DNA from: Prauserella aidingensis
GTDB lineage: Bacteria; Actinomycetota; Actinomycetes; Mycobacteriales; Pseudonocardiaceae
Length of the DNA: 64,000 bases
Direction: 5' to 3'
Assembly (NCBI RefSeq): GCF_024171865.1
Contig: NZ_JAMTCN010000001.1
Location: 310,001-374,000, forward strand
A model generated the notes under the pieces. The model saw only the letters and a list, made by a program, of their open reading frames with translations. It was not told the origin of the DNA and did no database searches. The position numbers and the translations under genes were made by a program. This document shows positions 56,184 through 64,000 of this stretch, piece after piece (position 1 is the stretch's first letter; each line of letters starts with the position of its first letter).

Positions 56184-57169
56184 GAGGCCGCCCCCGACCA
56201 ACCGCGCTTGCGGGCGACCACGAACCGGACCGTATCGGCGATCCAGTCGGAGTCGGTGCGCAGCACGAGGTGCCCGGCGCCGGCCTGCCGCAGCGCGCGG
56301 GCCACCTCACCGCGGTGCTGCTGGGCCGCGGCGGCGAACTCCTTCCGCAGCTGCGCCGACGCGTGCACCTCGCGCTGCCTGCCGGTCTCCGGGTCGGCGA
56401 GCACGATGTCCCCGACCTCCGGCAGGTCGACGTCCCGCGGGTCGAGCACTTCGACACCGATCAGGTCGTGCCGCGCGGACAGCCCACGCAACGGCTGCTG
56501 CCACGCGGTGTCGCCGAGGAAATCGGACACGACGACGGCGAGCCCGCGCCGTCGCGGCGGGCGGCGCAGCTGGTCGACGAGTTCGGCCAGGTTCCCGCGC
56601 GTGCCCTCCTCGGCCCGGGGCATCTCCGCGATCGTGCGCACCAGGTTGCGTGCGTGTGCGCGTCCCCCGCGCGCGGGCACGCGCACGGTCTCGGCGCCGT
56701 TCGAGACGAGTGCGCCCACGCGGTTGCCGCCACCGAGGGTCAGGTGGGTGACCGCGGCGGCGGCGCACACGACGAGGTCGCGCTTCTCGCACGCGGCGGT
56801 ACCGAAGTCGAGGCTCGCCGACACGTCCGCGACGATCCACGTCTCCAGTTCCCGGTCGGCGACCGTCTCGCGGATGTGCGGCGTGGTGGTTCGGGCGGTC
56901 ACGGCCCAGTCCATGCGGCGCACGTCGTCACCGGGCTGGTACGGACGCGCCTCCCCCGGTTCGGAGCCCGGCCCGGGGACCAGGCCGAGGTGGTTGCCCT
57001 GCAGGAGGCCGTCGAGTCGACCGCGGACCTCGAGTTCCAGGGTGCGCAGGCCGGCCGCCATCCGGTCGCCCCGCAGCACGGGCGGAGCCCACGACGGCCT
57101 CCCCTCGCGGCTGCCTGCGGCGGCAGGCCCCACACCGAGCGGGCCTCCGGGGTCGTTCGTGCGCGCCAT
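56180..57169 (-). CDS. DUF58 domain protein
   Basis: 329 residues. The DUF58 signature RPYQPGDDVRRMDWAVTAR is near residue 75, followed by a VWA-like fold (WIVADVSASLDFG) whose MIDAS motif is DVSAS. No membrane segment. It pairs with MoxR ATPases in all known modules. It starts 9 bp after moxR and overlaps the VWA gene. Function of the family unknown beyond the MoxR link. Confidence 0.9.
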   Translation of the reverse strand: MARTNDPGGPLGVGPAAAGSREGRPSWAPPVLRGDRMAAGLRTLELEVRGRLDGLLQGNHLGLVPGPGSEPGEARPYQPGDDVRRMDWAVTARTTTPHIRETVADRELETWIVADVSASLDFGTAACEKRDLVVCAAAAVTHLTLGGGNRVGALVSNGAETVRVPARGGRAHARNLVRTIAEMPRAEEGTRGNLAELVDQLRRPPRRRGLAVVVSDFLGDTAWQQPLRGLSARHDLIGVEVLDPRDVDLPEVGDIVLADPETGRQREVHASAQLRKEFAAAAQQHRGEVARALRQAGAGHLVLRTDSDWIADTVRFVVARKRGWSGAAS

Positions 57170-57178
57170 GTCGACGGA

Positions 57179-58252
57179 CTACCTGCCCGGCGCGCCGGCG
57201 GCAACGGACGGCTGACCACCCTGCGGGCCCTGCGGCCGCGCGGTGACCTGCGGCAGCGGCACGGTCTGCAGGATGCGGCTCACGATGTGGTCGAGCGGCA
57301 CGCCGTCGGCGAGCGCGTCGTAGGACAGCACCAGCCGGTGGCGCAGCACGTCGCCTGCGACGTCGACGATGTCCTGCGGCAGCACGTAGTCACGGCCGCG
57401 GACCAGCGCGAGAGCGCGGGCGGCGGAGATGATGCCGAGGCTGGCACGCGGCGAGGCGCCGTAGGACACCCAGCCCGCGACGTCGGACAGTCCGTGCTCG
57501 CTGGGAGTCCGCGTCGCCAGCACCAGGCGGACCACGTAGTCGACGAGCGCGTGGTGGACGAACACCTGCGAGGCCACGCCCTGCAGCCGGACGAGCTCGT
57601 CCGGGGTGAGGACCGTCTGCGGTTCGGGCGCGGCGACGCCCATCCGGTAGACGATCTCGCGCTCCTCCTCGGCCGTCGGGTACTCGACGATGATCTTGAA
57701 GAGGAACCGGTCGCGCTGCGCCTCCGGGAGCGGGTACACGCCCTCGTTCTCGATCGGGTTCTGCGTCGCCAGCACGAGGAACGGGTCCGGCATCGGGAAG
57801 GTCTCGCCGCCGAGGGAGACGTGCCGTTCGGCCATCACCTCGAGCATGGCCGACTGGACCTTCGCCGGGGCGCGGTTGATCTCGTCGGCGAGGACGAAGT
57901 TGGCGACCACCGGGCCCAGCTCGACGTCGAACTTCTCGCTGCCCTGGCGGTAGATGCGGGTGCCGAGGATGTCGGCGGGCACGAGGTCGGGGGTGAACTG
58001 CACGCGCGAGAACGAGCCGCCGACGACCTTCGCGAACGTCTCGACGGCCAGGGTCTTCGCGACGCCGGGCACGCCCTCGAGCAGCAGGTGGCCCTTGGCG
58101 AGCAGCCCCACGAGCATGCGCTCGACCAACCGGTCCTGGCCGACGATGACGCGTTTCACCTCGAACACGGTGCGTTCGAGCAGCTGGGCGTCGCGTGCCG
58201 GTGCGCCGGGTTCCGCCCCGTTCGCGTTGTCGGGGGTGCCGGGCTCGGTCAC
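57179..58252 (-). CDS. moxR: MoxR family AAA+ ATPase
   Basis: 357 residues. Walker A EGVPGVAKT, Walker B VLADEINRAPAK and sensor 1 LVLATQNPIENEG are typical of the MRP subfamily. The C-terminal ~25 residues are Pro/Gln/Gly-rich. It acts as a chaperone-like ATPase with DUF58 and VWA partners. The GTG at 58252 is preceded by AAGGAGGT, one of the strongest ribosome sites in the window; the longer upstream frame is not used. A palindrome lies 79 bp upstream. Confidence 0.93.
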   Translation of the reverse strand: MTEPGTPDNANGAEPGAPARDAQLLERTVFEVKRVIVGQDRLVERMLVGLLAKGHLLLEGVPGVAKTLAVETFAKVVGGSFSRVQFTPDLVPADILGTRIYRQGSEKFDVELGPVVANFVLADEINRAPAKVQSAMLEVMAERHVSLGGETFPMPDPFLVLATQNPIENEGVYPLPEAQRDRFLFKIIVEYPTAEEEREIVYRMGVAAPEPQTVLTPDELVRLQGVASQVFVHHALVDYVVRLVLATRTPSEHGLSDVAGWVSYGASPRASLGIISAARALALVRGRDYVLPQDIVDVAGDVLRHRLVLSYDALADGVPLDHIVSRILQTVPLPQVTARPQGPQGGQPSVAAGAPGR

Positions 58253-58330
58253 ACCTAACCTCCTTGCGGTGATCTTCCCTCTCGCCGGGACCGTACCGCT
58301 CGCGGGCGCGCACCCGGCGGGTGAGGTGGA

Positions 58331-58346
58331 GGGTTCCATGGAACCC
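58331..58346. promoter_or_regulatory. Perfect 16-bp palindrome upstream of moxR
   Basis: GGGTTCCATGGAACCC, with flanking GTGG/CCAC partly extending it. It sits in the 130-bp gap between the MobA-like gene end and moxR. It could be an operator of the moxR module. Confidence 0.45.
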
Positions 58347-58382
58347 CACTCCCGGTATGACGCCTGTGAACCACGTCGCCCC

Positions 58383-58997
58383 TCACGGCAGGTCGTCGAC
58401 GGTGTCGACGTCGGCGGCCTCGTCGCCGCGCGCGGGCACGTCGACGATCGTGAGCTCGCCGAGCACCCGGCGCACCGAGGCGCCCGCGGGGTCGGCGGGA
58501 AGGGCCTCGCGCAGCGACGTCGTCCGCCACGCTCCGAGCAGCCACTGCCTGCGGCCGTCCGCGTCGACGAGGACCGCGCCGTCCGGCGCCTCGGCGTGGC
58601 CACCGTCGTGCGGCCGGTCGAGCGCCTCCAGCAGGCGGCCGACGACGGCCGCCGTCACGCCGCGCAGGTCCCCGGCCAGCACCACCACCCGCGACCGGTG
58701 CACGAACGCCAGCCCGGCGGCGAGTGCCGCGACGGGGCCGGTCCCCGGCGGCTCTTCCCGGGTCCAGACCACACCGTCCACCCCCGGTCGCCGCGGCCCG
58801 ACGACCACGACCGGATCGGCGTCGGACAACGCCGCCAGTGATCGCGCGAGCAGGGTGCGTCCGCCGACCTCGAGCATCGGCTTGTCCACGCCGCCGAGCC
58901 GTTCGGCGGCGCCACCGGCGACGACGACGCCCCCGTACGCGCGTCGCCCGGTCGCCGGCCCCGCGTCCTCCGGCCGGGGCTCGCTCCCTGCGATCAC
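58383..58997 (-). CDS. MobA-like nucleotidyltransferase
   Basis: 204 residues. The nucleotide-binding start VVVAGGAAERLGGVDKPML matches the MobA/NTP transferase consensus, and VLAGDLRG contains the metal-binding Asp, although MobA usually reads D(M/V)P there. It may make molybdopterin guanine dinucleotide or another nucleotide-activated compound. The GTG overlaps the NlpC/P60 gene stop (GTGA), an unexpected partner for a Mo-cofactor gene. No other mo genes are in the window. Confidence 0.8.
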   Translation of the reverse strand: MIAGSEPRPEDAGPATGRRAYGGVVVAGGAAERLGGVDKPMLEVGGRTLLARSLAALSDADPVVVVGPRRPGVDGVVWTREEPPGTGPVAALAAGLAFVHRSRVVVLAGDLRGVTAAVVGRLLEALDRPHDGGHAEAPDGAVLVDADGRRQWLLGAWRTTSLREALPADPAGASVRRVLGELTIVDVPARGDEAADVDTVDDLP

Positions 58998-60361
58998 CCG
59001 ATGAGGCGTGTGGCGTACGGGAGGATGTCGCCGTACCGCACGGGGACCACGCGGACGTGCCCACCGGAGTACGGCGCCTCGATCATCTGCCCGTTGCCGA
59101 GGTACAGCGCCACGTGGTGGATGCCGCCGTTGCCCCAGAACAGCATGTCGCCGCGCCGCATCTGCGACAGCGGCACCTTCCGTCCCGCGTCGTACTGGTA
59201 CCCGCTGTAGTGCGGCAGCGCCTGCACCCCGGCGAAGGCGTAGATCATCAGTCCGGAACAGTCGAAGCCGATCTTGGCGTAGTCGCCGTGGGCGTCGGCG
59301 ACACCGCCGTCCCGGATGCCGTAGGTCGGGCCGTGCGCGTTGCCGCCGCCCCAGGCGTACTGCACCCCGAGCTGGGACATCGCACGCTGGACCACCGTTT
59401 CGACGCTCGCACCCGCCGGAACCGACGCGGCCTGGCTCTGCGGGGACGGAGCCGAAGCGCCACCGCCGGACGCCGCGGCGGCCGCCTGCTGCGCCTGGGC
59501 CGCCTCTTCGGCCTCCTTCTCGGCGAGCCACGCCTCGTACCGTTCACGCTGCCCCTCGAGCCCGCCGACGCGGGAGCGTGCCTCCTGCAACTGCTGCTCG
59601 ACGGCGCTCTTCTCGGCCCGGAGTTCCTCGGCACGGGACGCCTGACCGTTGCGGGCCTCGACGGCAGCTTGCTGCGCCTGCTCGGCCGCGGTCTTCGCCC
59701 GCGCCGCCGCTGCCCGCTTCTGCCGGGCGTTCTCCAGCGCCTGCCTGGCGGCGGCCTCCTTGTTCGACTTGCGCACCTGCGCACGCTTCATGCTGCCCAG
59801 CGCGTCCAGCTCGCTGCCGCCGACGGCGCCCAGCAGCTGCTCACGGGCGAGCAGGTCCTTCGGCGAGTCGGCACCCAGGTAGGCGCTCAGCGACCCGACC
59901 GTGGTGCCCTGCCGGTGACTCGCGGCAGCGAAGCGGTCCAGCGACTCCCGCGCGTTGCGGATGGCGCCCGACGCGCTCCGCACCTCGGCGCGCGCCGACT
60001 CCGCCTCGGCCTCGGCCGTGTCCGCCTCCGCCCGCGCCCGCTGCAGGTCCACCCTGGCCTTGTTGGCCTGCTCCAGCTTCCGCTCCACCTTGTTGCGCAG
60101 GGTGGTCAGTTTGGCCTCGGCGTCGGCGAGACGGCTCGTGAGTCGGCCGACCTCGCCGGCCTTCTCGGACGCCTCCGCGCGGCTCGCGTCGAGTTCCGCA
60201 TCGCTCGGGTTCGGCGGCGGTGGCGGCACCGCGACGGCCGCGGGTGGAGCCGCCAGCAGCACCGCGAGCGCGAACACTCCGGCCGCCAGTCCCCTACCGG
60301 ACCTCCGTCCCCCCGGCCGCGACGACGACGTCCGCGCCGTGCGGTCCACGCTCGTCCGCAT
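58994..60361 (-). CDS. Secreted NlpC/P60 peptidoglycan hydrolase (RipA-like)
   Basis: 455 residues. A basic signal region and a hydrophobic helix (about 30-50) end in AVAVP, giving export. A long coiled coil (about 55-310) precedes a C-terminal NlpC/P60 domain with C368 (FDCSGLM) and H415 or H416 (GGIHHVALYLG). It cuts peptide cross-links between D-Glu and meso-DAP in peptidoglycan; the coiled coil probably blocks or regulates the active site. In mycobacteria ripA lies next to moxR, as here. AGGAGGTGGG precedes the ATG at 60361. Confidence 0.92.
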   Translation of the reverse strand: MRTSVDRTARTSSSRPGGRRSGRGLAAGVFALAVLLAAPPAAVAVPPPPPNPSDAELDASRAEASEKAGEVGRLTSRLADAEAKLTTLRNKVERKLEQANKARVDLQRARAEADTAEAEAESARAEVRSASGAIRNARESLDRFAAASHRQGTTVGSLSAYLGADSPKDLLAREQLLGAVGGSELDALGSMKRAQVRKSNKEAAARQALENARQKRAAAARAKTAAEQAQQAAVEARNGQASRAEELRAEKSAVEQQLQEARSRVGGLEGQRERYEAWLAEKEAEEAAQAQQAAAAASGGGASAPSPQSQAASVPAGASVETVVQRAMSQLGVQYAWGGGNAHGPTYGIRDGGVADAHGDYAKIGFDCSGLMIYAFAGVQALPHYSGYQYDAGRKVPLSQMRRGDMLFWGNGGIHHVALYLGNGQMIEAPYSGGHVRVVPVRYGDILPYATRLIG

Positions 60362-60515
60362 CCGATCCCACCTCCTGCTACTCCGAGTAGGACTCTGCCA
60401 CCCACGACCCGGCCTCACCATTCACCACATGCGGAACACGCGCATCGCGCGTCACATTTCCCCGGGTGGGGGACCCGCGTCCGGATTGTCGGGCAAATCG
60501 GGCAAGATGTGGCGC

Positions 60516-61019
60516 ATGGTCAACTCCCGTCCCCCTGTGGTCGTGGCACGCGTTGTCGCGACCGCACTGACCGGGGCCGGTCTCGCGCTCGCCGTCGTCG
60601 GCACGTTCCTGCCCTGGTTCGTCTCCGGCGAGGTGACCCGCAGCAGCTACGAGGCCGTGGGACTGGTCGAGCACTTCGACCTCGCGGGCGCTGCCGGACC
60701 GGCCGTGGCCGTGTGGCCTGCGGTGCCACTGCTGGCCGCGGTCTGCGCCGCCGCGCTGGTCACCCGGTTCGTCCGCACCGCCGCCGTGGCGTGCCTGGTG
60801 TGGTCGCTCCTCGTGGGATTCACCGCGGTGTGCACCGTCGCCCAAGCGGGCGACTACGGGGCGGCCGGCGTCGACCGGACCGGTCCCGTGGTGACCGCCG
60901 TCGGCGCAGGCCTGGCAGTGGTGGCCGCGCTCGTCGCCGTGGTGCTCGCCGGCCGCGCGGCCCGGCACCCACGGCCGCCGACCGTCGCGGCTGCGGGCGG
61001 ACCACCGGGGCACGGCTGA
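60516..61019 (+). CDS. Four-helix membrane protein of unknown function
   Basis: 167 residues with about four transmembrane helices (residues ~10-30, 60-82, 88-108, 127-147). No known domain seen. The ATG at 60516 has CAAGAT 7 bases upstream, fitting a leaderless mRNA; an ATG at 60507 is an alternative. It is divergent from the RipA-like gene by 154 bp and precedes the Gln-rich protein gene. A small membrane gene also lies beside ripA in mycobacteria. Confidence 0.75.
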   Translation: MVNSRPPVVVARVVATALTGAGLALAVVGTFLPWFVSGEVTRSSYEAVGLVEHFDLAGAAGPAVAVWPAVPLLAAVCAAALVTRFVRTAAVACLVWSLLVGFTAVCTVAQAGDYGAAGVDRTGPVVTAVGAGLAVVAALVAVVLAGRAARHPRPPTVAAAGGPPGHG

Positions 61020-61088
61020 CCACGACCGCGCACCCGGTCGCGGCGGGGTCACGGAACGACGAGGGTGCCGTCCCCGTCGGACCGGAGA

Positions 61089-61114
61089 CTGTGCACGCAC
61101 CCCCGCGTGCACAG
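61089..61114 (+). terminator. Hairpin upstream of the Gln-rich protein gene
   Basis: CTGTGCACGC (61089-61098) and GCGTGCACAG (61105-61114) form a perfect 10-bp stem with a 6-base loop. It could end the upstream transcript or serve as an operator or a 5' leader structure, since it is only 26 bases upstream of the GTG. Confidence 0.5.
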
Positions 61115-61140
61115 GGATCGACACGGAACAGGTGGGTATC

Positions 61141-62655
61141 GTGACCACTCCGCAAGGCCCCGGCGAGCCCTGGGAGGGCCGGGCCGGCGAGCAGCCGGGA
61201 CCGCAGTACGGGCAGGACCACGGATCGCCGTACGGCGGACAGCCACAGCAGGGCGGGTACCCGCCGTACGGCCAGTACCCCTACGGCCAGCCGCCGCAGG
61301 GGAATCCGCAGGAATATCCGCAGCAGGGATTCGGCCAGCCCGGGTATCCGCAGCAGCCCTACGGCCAGCCCGGCCCCTACCAGCAGGGCGGGTACCCGCC
61401 CTACGAGCAGCCCGGCCAGCCCGGCGGGGTCGGTTCCGCGCAGCCGTCGGGCAGCGGCCGCAAGCGCGGCCTGATCATCGGGCTCGTCGTCGCGCTGGTC
61501 GTCGCCGCGGGCGCCGTGGGCAGCTACTTCGCCTTCTTCCAGCAGAGCTCCGTGGCCGCGGGCTCCCCGTCCCCCACCGAGGCCGTGCGCAAACTCGCGA
61601 CCTCGTTCGAGGGCGGTGATCTCGCAGGGGTGTTGGGCACCCTGGCGCCGTCGGAATCGCGACTGCTCACCGATACGGCCGACGAAACGGTCGCCGAGTA
61701 CAAGCGCCTCGGCCTGTTCACCGAGGACGCCGACCCCGAGATGCTCGGCGGACTCAGCATGTCCACGGAGAAGCTGCGCTTCGACGAGCAGGGTGAGGAA
61801 CGGATCAACGACCGCGTCGCGGTCACCGAGCTCACCAGCGGCACGATCACGTTCAAGGCCGACTCCTCCGAAGTGCAGTTCGCACCCGAGTTCAAGGACC
61901 AGCTGCTCGAGGACTGGCCCATCAAGGACGGCACGCACACGATCGACATCGCCGAGGATCTCGACGAGCCGCTCCGCATCGCGGCCGTCCAGGAGAACGG
62001 CGAGTGGTACCCGAGCCTCTTCTACACGCTCGCCGACAAGATCCTCCAGGACGAAGACCTCGAATGGCCGTCCCAGTCGATTCCTGCCCGCGGGGCGGGC
62101 TCACCCGACGAGGCGATCAAGGGTGTCGTCAACGCCGCGCTGGGCGGGGACCTGGAACGCGTCATCGAACTGCTGGCGCCGGACGAGATGGCGGTGCTGC
62201 ACGACGCGGGCCCGCTGCTGCTCGAGGAGGCGGGCGACTTCGAGGGCGTGCCGGGAGCCGAGGTCACCGACCTGCAGACCGAGAACTCCGAGGTCCAGCG
62301 TGGCACGCGCGCCACGATCACCTCGGTGACGGTGTCCGCCCAGGGCAGCACCGTCACGGTCGCCAAGTCCGGCGACTGCTACGAGGTGCAGGCGCAGGGC
62401 CGGAGTCAGCGGCTGTGCGCCGATCAGTTCGCCCAGCTCGCCGCGGGTGAGAACGCCGCCGACATGCCACCCGCCGTCGCCGGGATGGTCTCCAACCTGG
62501 TCGGCGGGATCATGGAACAGGGAGTCGGCGTCGTGACCACCGAGATCGACGGCGAGCACTACGTCAGCCCGGTGCGCACGCTGAACGACCTGGGCATGAC
62601 GGTCCTGCGCAGCCTCGAACCGGAGGACGTCGAGGCCATGTTCGGCGGGAACTGA
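61141..62655 (+). CDS. Gln/Gly/Pro/Tyr-rich single-pass membrane protein with duplicated outer domain
   Basis: 504 residues. About 100 residues of PYGQ/PPQG-type low complexity are followed by a transmembrane helix (about 111-133), then an outer region with two related units: one starting EAVRKLATSFEGGDLAGVL and another starting EAIKGVVNAALGGDLERVI, each followed by a longer beta-rich part. The second unit contains two cysteines (DCYEVQ, RLCADQ). Similar proteins are often labelled FliL in databases but no flagellar gene is present. AGGTGGG precedes the GTG at 61141; an earlier GTG at 61132 is possible. Function unknown. Confidence 0.8.
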   Translation: MTTPQGPGEPWEGRAGEQPGPQYGQDHGSPYGGQPQQGGYPPYGQYPYGQPPQGNPQEYPQQGFGQPGYPQQPYGQPGPYQQGGYPPYEQPGQPGGVGSAQPSGSGRKRGLIIGLVVALVVAAGAVGSYFAFFQQSSVAAGSPSPTEAVRKLATSFEGGDLAGVLGTLAPSESRLLTDTADETVAEYKRLGLFTEDADPEMLGGLSMSTEKLRFDEQGEERINDRVAVTELTSGTITFKADSSEVQFAPEFKDQLLEDWPIKDGTHTIDIAEDLDEPLRIAAVQENGEWYPSLFYTLADKILQDEDLEWPSQSIPARGAGSPDEAIKGVVNAALGGDLERVIELLAPDEMAVLHDAGPLLLEEAGDFEGVPGAEVTDLQTENSEVQRGTRATITSVTVSAQGSTVTVAKSGDCYEVQAQGRSQRLCADQFAQLAAGENAADMPPAVAGMVSNLVGGIMEQGVGVVTTEIDGEHYVSPVRTLNDLGMTVLRSLEPEDVEAMFGGN

Positions 62656-62672
62656 ACCGCCGACGGCACGAC

Positions 62673-62708
62673 CGCGGGCCCGGCGCAGGGGAGGCCGCCG
62701 GGCCCGCG
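62673..62708. terminator. Bidirectional terminator hairpin
   Basis: CGCGGGCCCGGC (62673-62684) and GCCGGGCCCGCG (62697-62708), perfect 12-bp stem with a 12-base loop, between convergent genes. Confidence 0.75.
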
Positions 62709-62735
62709 CTGCTGTTCCGGGGCTGCTGTTCCGGG
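62708..62735. repeat. 14-bp perfect tandem duplication
   Basis: GCTGCTGTTCCGGG occurs at 62708-62721 and 62722-62735 directly after the terminator hairpin. Confidence 0.85.
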
Positions 62736-62741
62736 TGCGCG

Positions 62742-63440
62742 TCAGCGCCGGGCGTGGACGCCCCACGCGCCCCAGTGCACGACCTCCTCGACCGGGGCCC
62801 GTTTCGGCCGGGCCCACCGGCCTCGCTCCGGGTAGCCCATCGGGACCAGCGCCATCGTGAGCGCGTCCTCCGGCAGTCCGAGGAGGGCGCGGAGCTCGTC
62901 CTCGTGTCCCGCGTAGAGGGTGGTCAGCGACGTGCCGACGCCGTGCACCCGCGCGGCGAGGCAGAGGTTCTGGACGGCGCCGTAGATCGACGCGCCCGTC
63001 CGGGGGTCCGTGGCCGTCGCCGCTCCCCGCAGCACCGGGAAGACCCACACCGGCGCTTCCTCGAGGTGGTGGGCCAGGTGCTCGGCGCCGCGGAAGCCCG
63101 CCGGACTCAGCCCCTCGGCCGTGCCCGCGAGGAACTCGTCGCGCCGGTGTCCGTAGGCGCGCTCCCAGTTCTCGCGGTACCAGGGCGTGATCCGCCGTTT
63201 GACCTCCGGGTCGGTGACCACGACCCAACCCCACCCCTGCCGGTTGCCCCCGGAGGGTCCGCGCACCGCGGCGTCGAGGATGTCCCACAGAACCTCGTCC
63301 GGAATCGGCTCCGGTGAGAGGTAGCGGCGGGACGGCGTCGAATGCAGGACGTCGAGCGCGCTCGGCGGCTCGTCGGTTCGCACCTCGTCGCCGGTTCGCG
63401 TGTCGCCGGTTCGCGTGTCGGCGGTCGCACCGTCGGTCAT
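62742..63440 (-). CDS. Nitroreductase family protein
   Basis: 232 residues. The FMN-binding start STPSRRYLSPEPIPDEVL and AAVRGPSGGNRQGWGWVVV are characteristic, and the C-terminal MALVPMGYPERGRW completes the fold. Such enzymes are FMN-dependent NAD(P)H oxidoreductases acting on nitro compounds, quinones or flavin-like cofactors. The N-terminal ~30 residues include a short repeat (DTRTGDTRTGDEVRT). GGAGGGGAG precedes the ATG at 63440. It is divergent from acnA. Confidence 0.88.
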   Translation of the reverse strand: MTDGATADTRTGDTRTGDEVRTDEPPSALDVLHSTPSRRYLSPEPIPDEVLWDILDAAVRGPSGGNRQGWGWVVVTDPEVKRRITPWYRENWERAYGHRRDEFLAGTAEGLSPAGFRGAEHLAHHLEEAPVWVFPVLRGAATATDPRTGASIYGAVQNLCLAARVHGVGTSLTTLYAGHEDELRALLGLPEDALTMALVPMGYPERGRWARPKRAPVEEVVHWGAWGVHARR

Positions 63441-63639
63441 GGTCGGCTCCCCTCCGGGATGGTCGCGGCCCGGCGCGGGCCCGGTGCCCGCGCCGCAGTC
63501 CTGATCCAGCCCTATCATCGCCACGGCCACACCCGTCCCGCCCGGCGGAGGGGCAGCCCGCGGTCGTCGCCGGGCACACGGCCGTTCGGGACCGCGGCGG
63601 ATATCACACACGTCCCACGACATCCGGGCGCACCCTTGG

Positions 63640-63668
63640 TTGAATACAAAAAAGGACAAGCGTACTGT
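63640..63668 (+). promoter_or_regulatory. Candidate acnA promoter in the 328-bp intergenic region
   Basis: TTGAAT (63640-63645) and TACTGT (63663-63668) are 17 bases apart in an AT-rich island, about 100 bases upstream of the acnA start, leaving a 5' leader of about 90 bases. The rest of 63441-63768 shows no gene. Confidence 0.5.
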
Positions 63669-63768
63669 TTACAGCGCAGGGATTGTCCGAGCCCACCTCT
63701 GCGGGCGCGACGGGGGTGCGCAAGACTCGGCCCTGGGTACCCGAACTAACCGCCGCATGGAGTGAGAC

Positions 63769-64000
63769 GTGACTGCACCCGCCAGCAAGAACAGCTTCGG
63801 CGCTCGCGACACACTGAAGGTCGGTGACGCCTCGTACGAGGTGTTCCGCCTGAACAAGGTCGAGGGCTCGCAGCGGCTGCCGTACAGCCTGAAGATTCTT
63901 CTCGAGAACCTTCTGCGCACCGAGGACGGCGCCAACATCACCGCGGAGCACATCCGCGCCCTGGGCAACTGGGATCCGAAGGCCGACCCGTCCACCGAGA
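63769..64000 (+). CDS. acnA: Aconitate hydratase AcnA, N-terminal part
   Basis: Only the first ~77 of roughly 930 residues are present. The start [20 protein letters not shown] and the stretch [18 protein letters not shown] are typical of AcnA/IRP1-type aconitases. The full enzyme interconverts citrate and isocitrate using a 4Fe-4S cluster, whose cysteines lie beyond the window. GGAG precedes the GTG at 63769. Synteny with mycobacterial acn next to ripA and moxR supports the call. Confidence 0.93.
   Translation, partial: MTAPASKNSFGARDTLKVGDASYEVFRLNKVEGSQRLPYSLKILLENLLRTEDGANITAEHIRALGNWDPKADPSTE

Noticed and set aside
61141-62655. FliL flagellar protein
   Set aside because: Database labels of this kind exist for similar proteins, but no flagellar gene is present and the domain plan does not match FliL.

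Overview
The window is about 70% GC and comes from a high-GC actinobacterium. It has a complete Pup-proteasome locus, a mycothiol ligase (MshC), a Tat operon, a coproporphyrin-type ferrochelatase and many GTG starts. Gene order and content fit the family Pseudonocardiaceae (Saccharomonospora, Prauserella or Amycolatopsis type). The genus is an inference. No rRNA, tRNA, CRISPR array or insertion sequence was recognised.

Left part (1-16.6 kb): a partial amidohydrolase stands divergent from a lysine 2,3-aminomutase-family radical SAM gene. Then come a RibD-like reductase, an ABC exporter operon (one FtsX-type permease, two ATPases) and a membrane-anchored SGNH hydrolase. An AsnC regulator and PepE-like peptidase pair, a 5'-3' exonuclease, and an Eis-type acetyltransferase between two DUF4333 proteins follow. 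The last gene here is the large helicase HelY.

Central part (16.7-45 kb): this follows the proteasome-region gene order known from Mycobacterium tuberculosis. The order is helY, lipid kinase, tatC, tatA, small membrane gene, pafC, pafB, pafA, then prcA, prcB, pup, dop, mpa, trmI, RecB-like nuclease, hisG, hisE, PAC2 protein and mshC. Pup is ligated by PafA, removed by Dop, recognised by Mpa and delivered to PrcBA. PafB and PafC are WYL-domain regulators known from mycobacteria to control the DNA-damage response. Insertions relative to that order include a PAP2-lipid kinase fusion, a Nudix hydrolase, an aldo/keto reductase, a small putative DNA-binding protein with palindromic sites at both ends, a site-2 protease and a ParA-like ATPase.

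Right part (45-64 kb): a TetR/P450 divergent pair with a clear operator and a MoxR/VWA pair lead into a second block conserved with M. tuberculosis. That block is hemH, inhA, fabG, VWA, DUF58, moxR, a RipA-like NlpC/P60 hydrolase and acn. TrmL, a MobA-like nucleotidyltransferase, membrane proteins and a nitroreductase are interspersed. The window ends inside acnA.

Many genes show a TANNNT-like hexamer 6-8 bases before the start codon with no ribosome binding site between, the signature of leaderless transcripts. This was used to choose several starts. Convergent gene pairs are often separated by strong GC-rich hairpins. The least explained signals are a 16-bp palindrome (GTATAGGWYGTTATAC) present three times, a hairpin between prcB and prcA, and a seven-codon leaderless ORF overlapping the start of the RecB-like gene.
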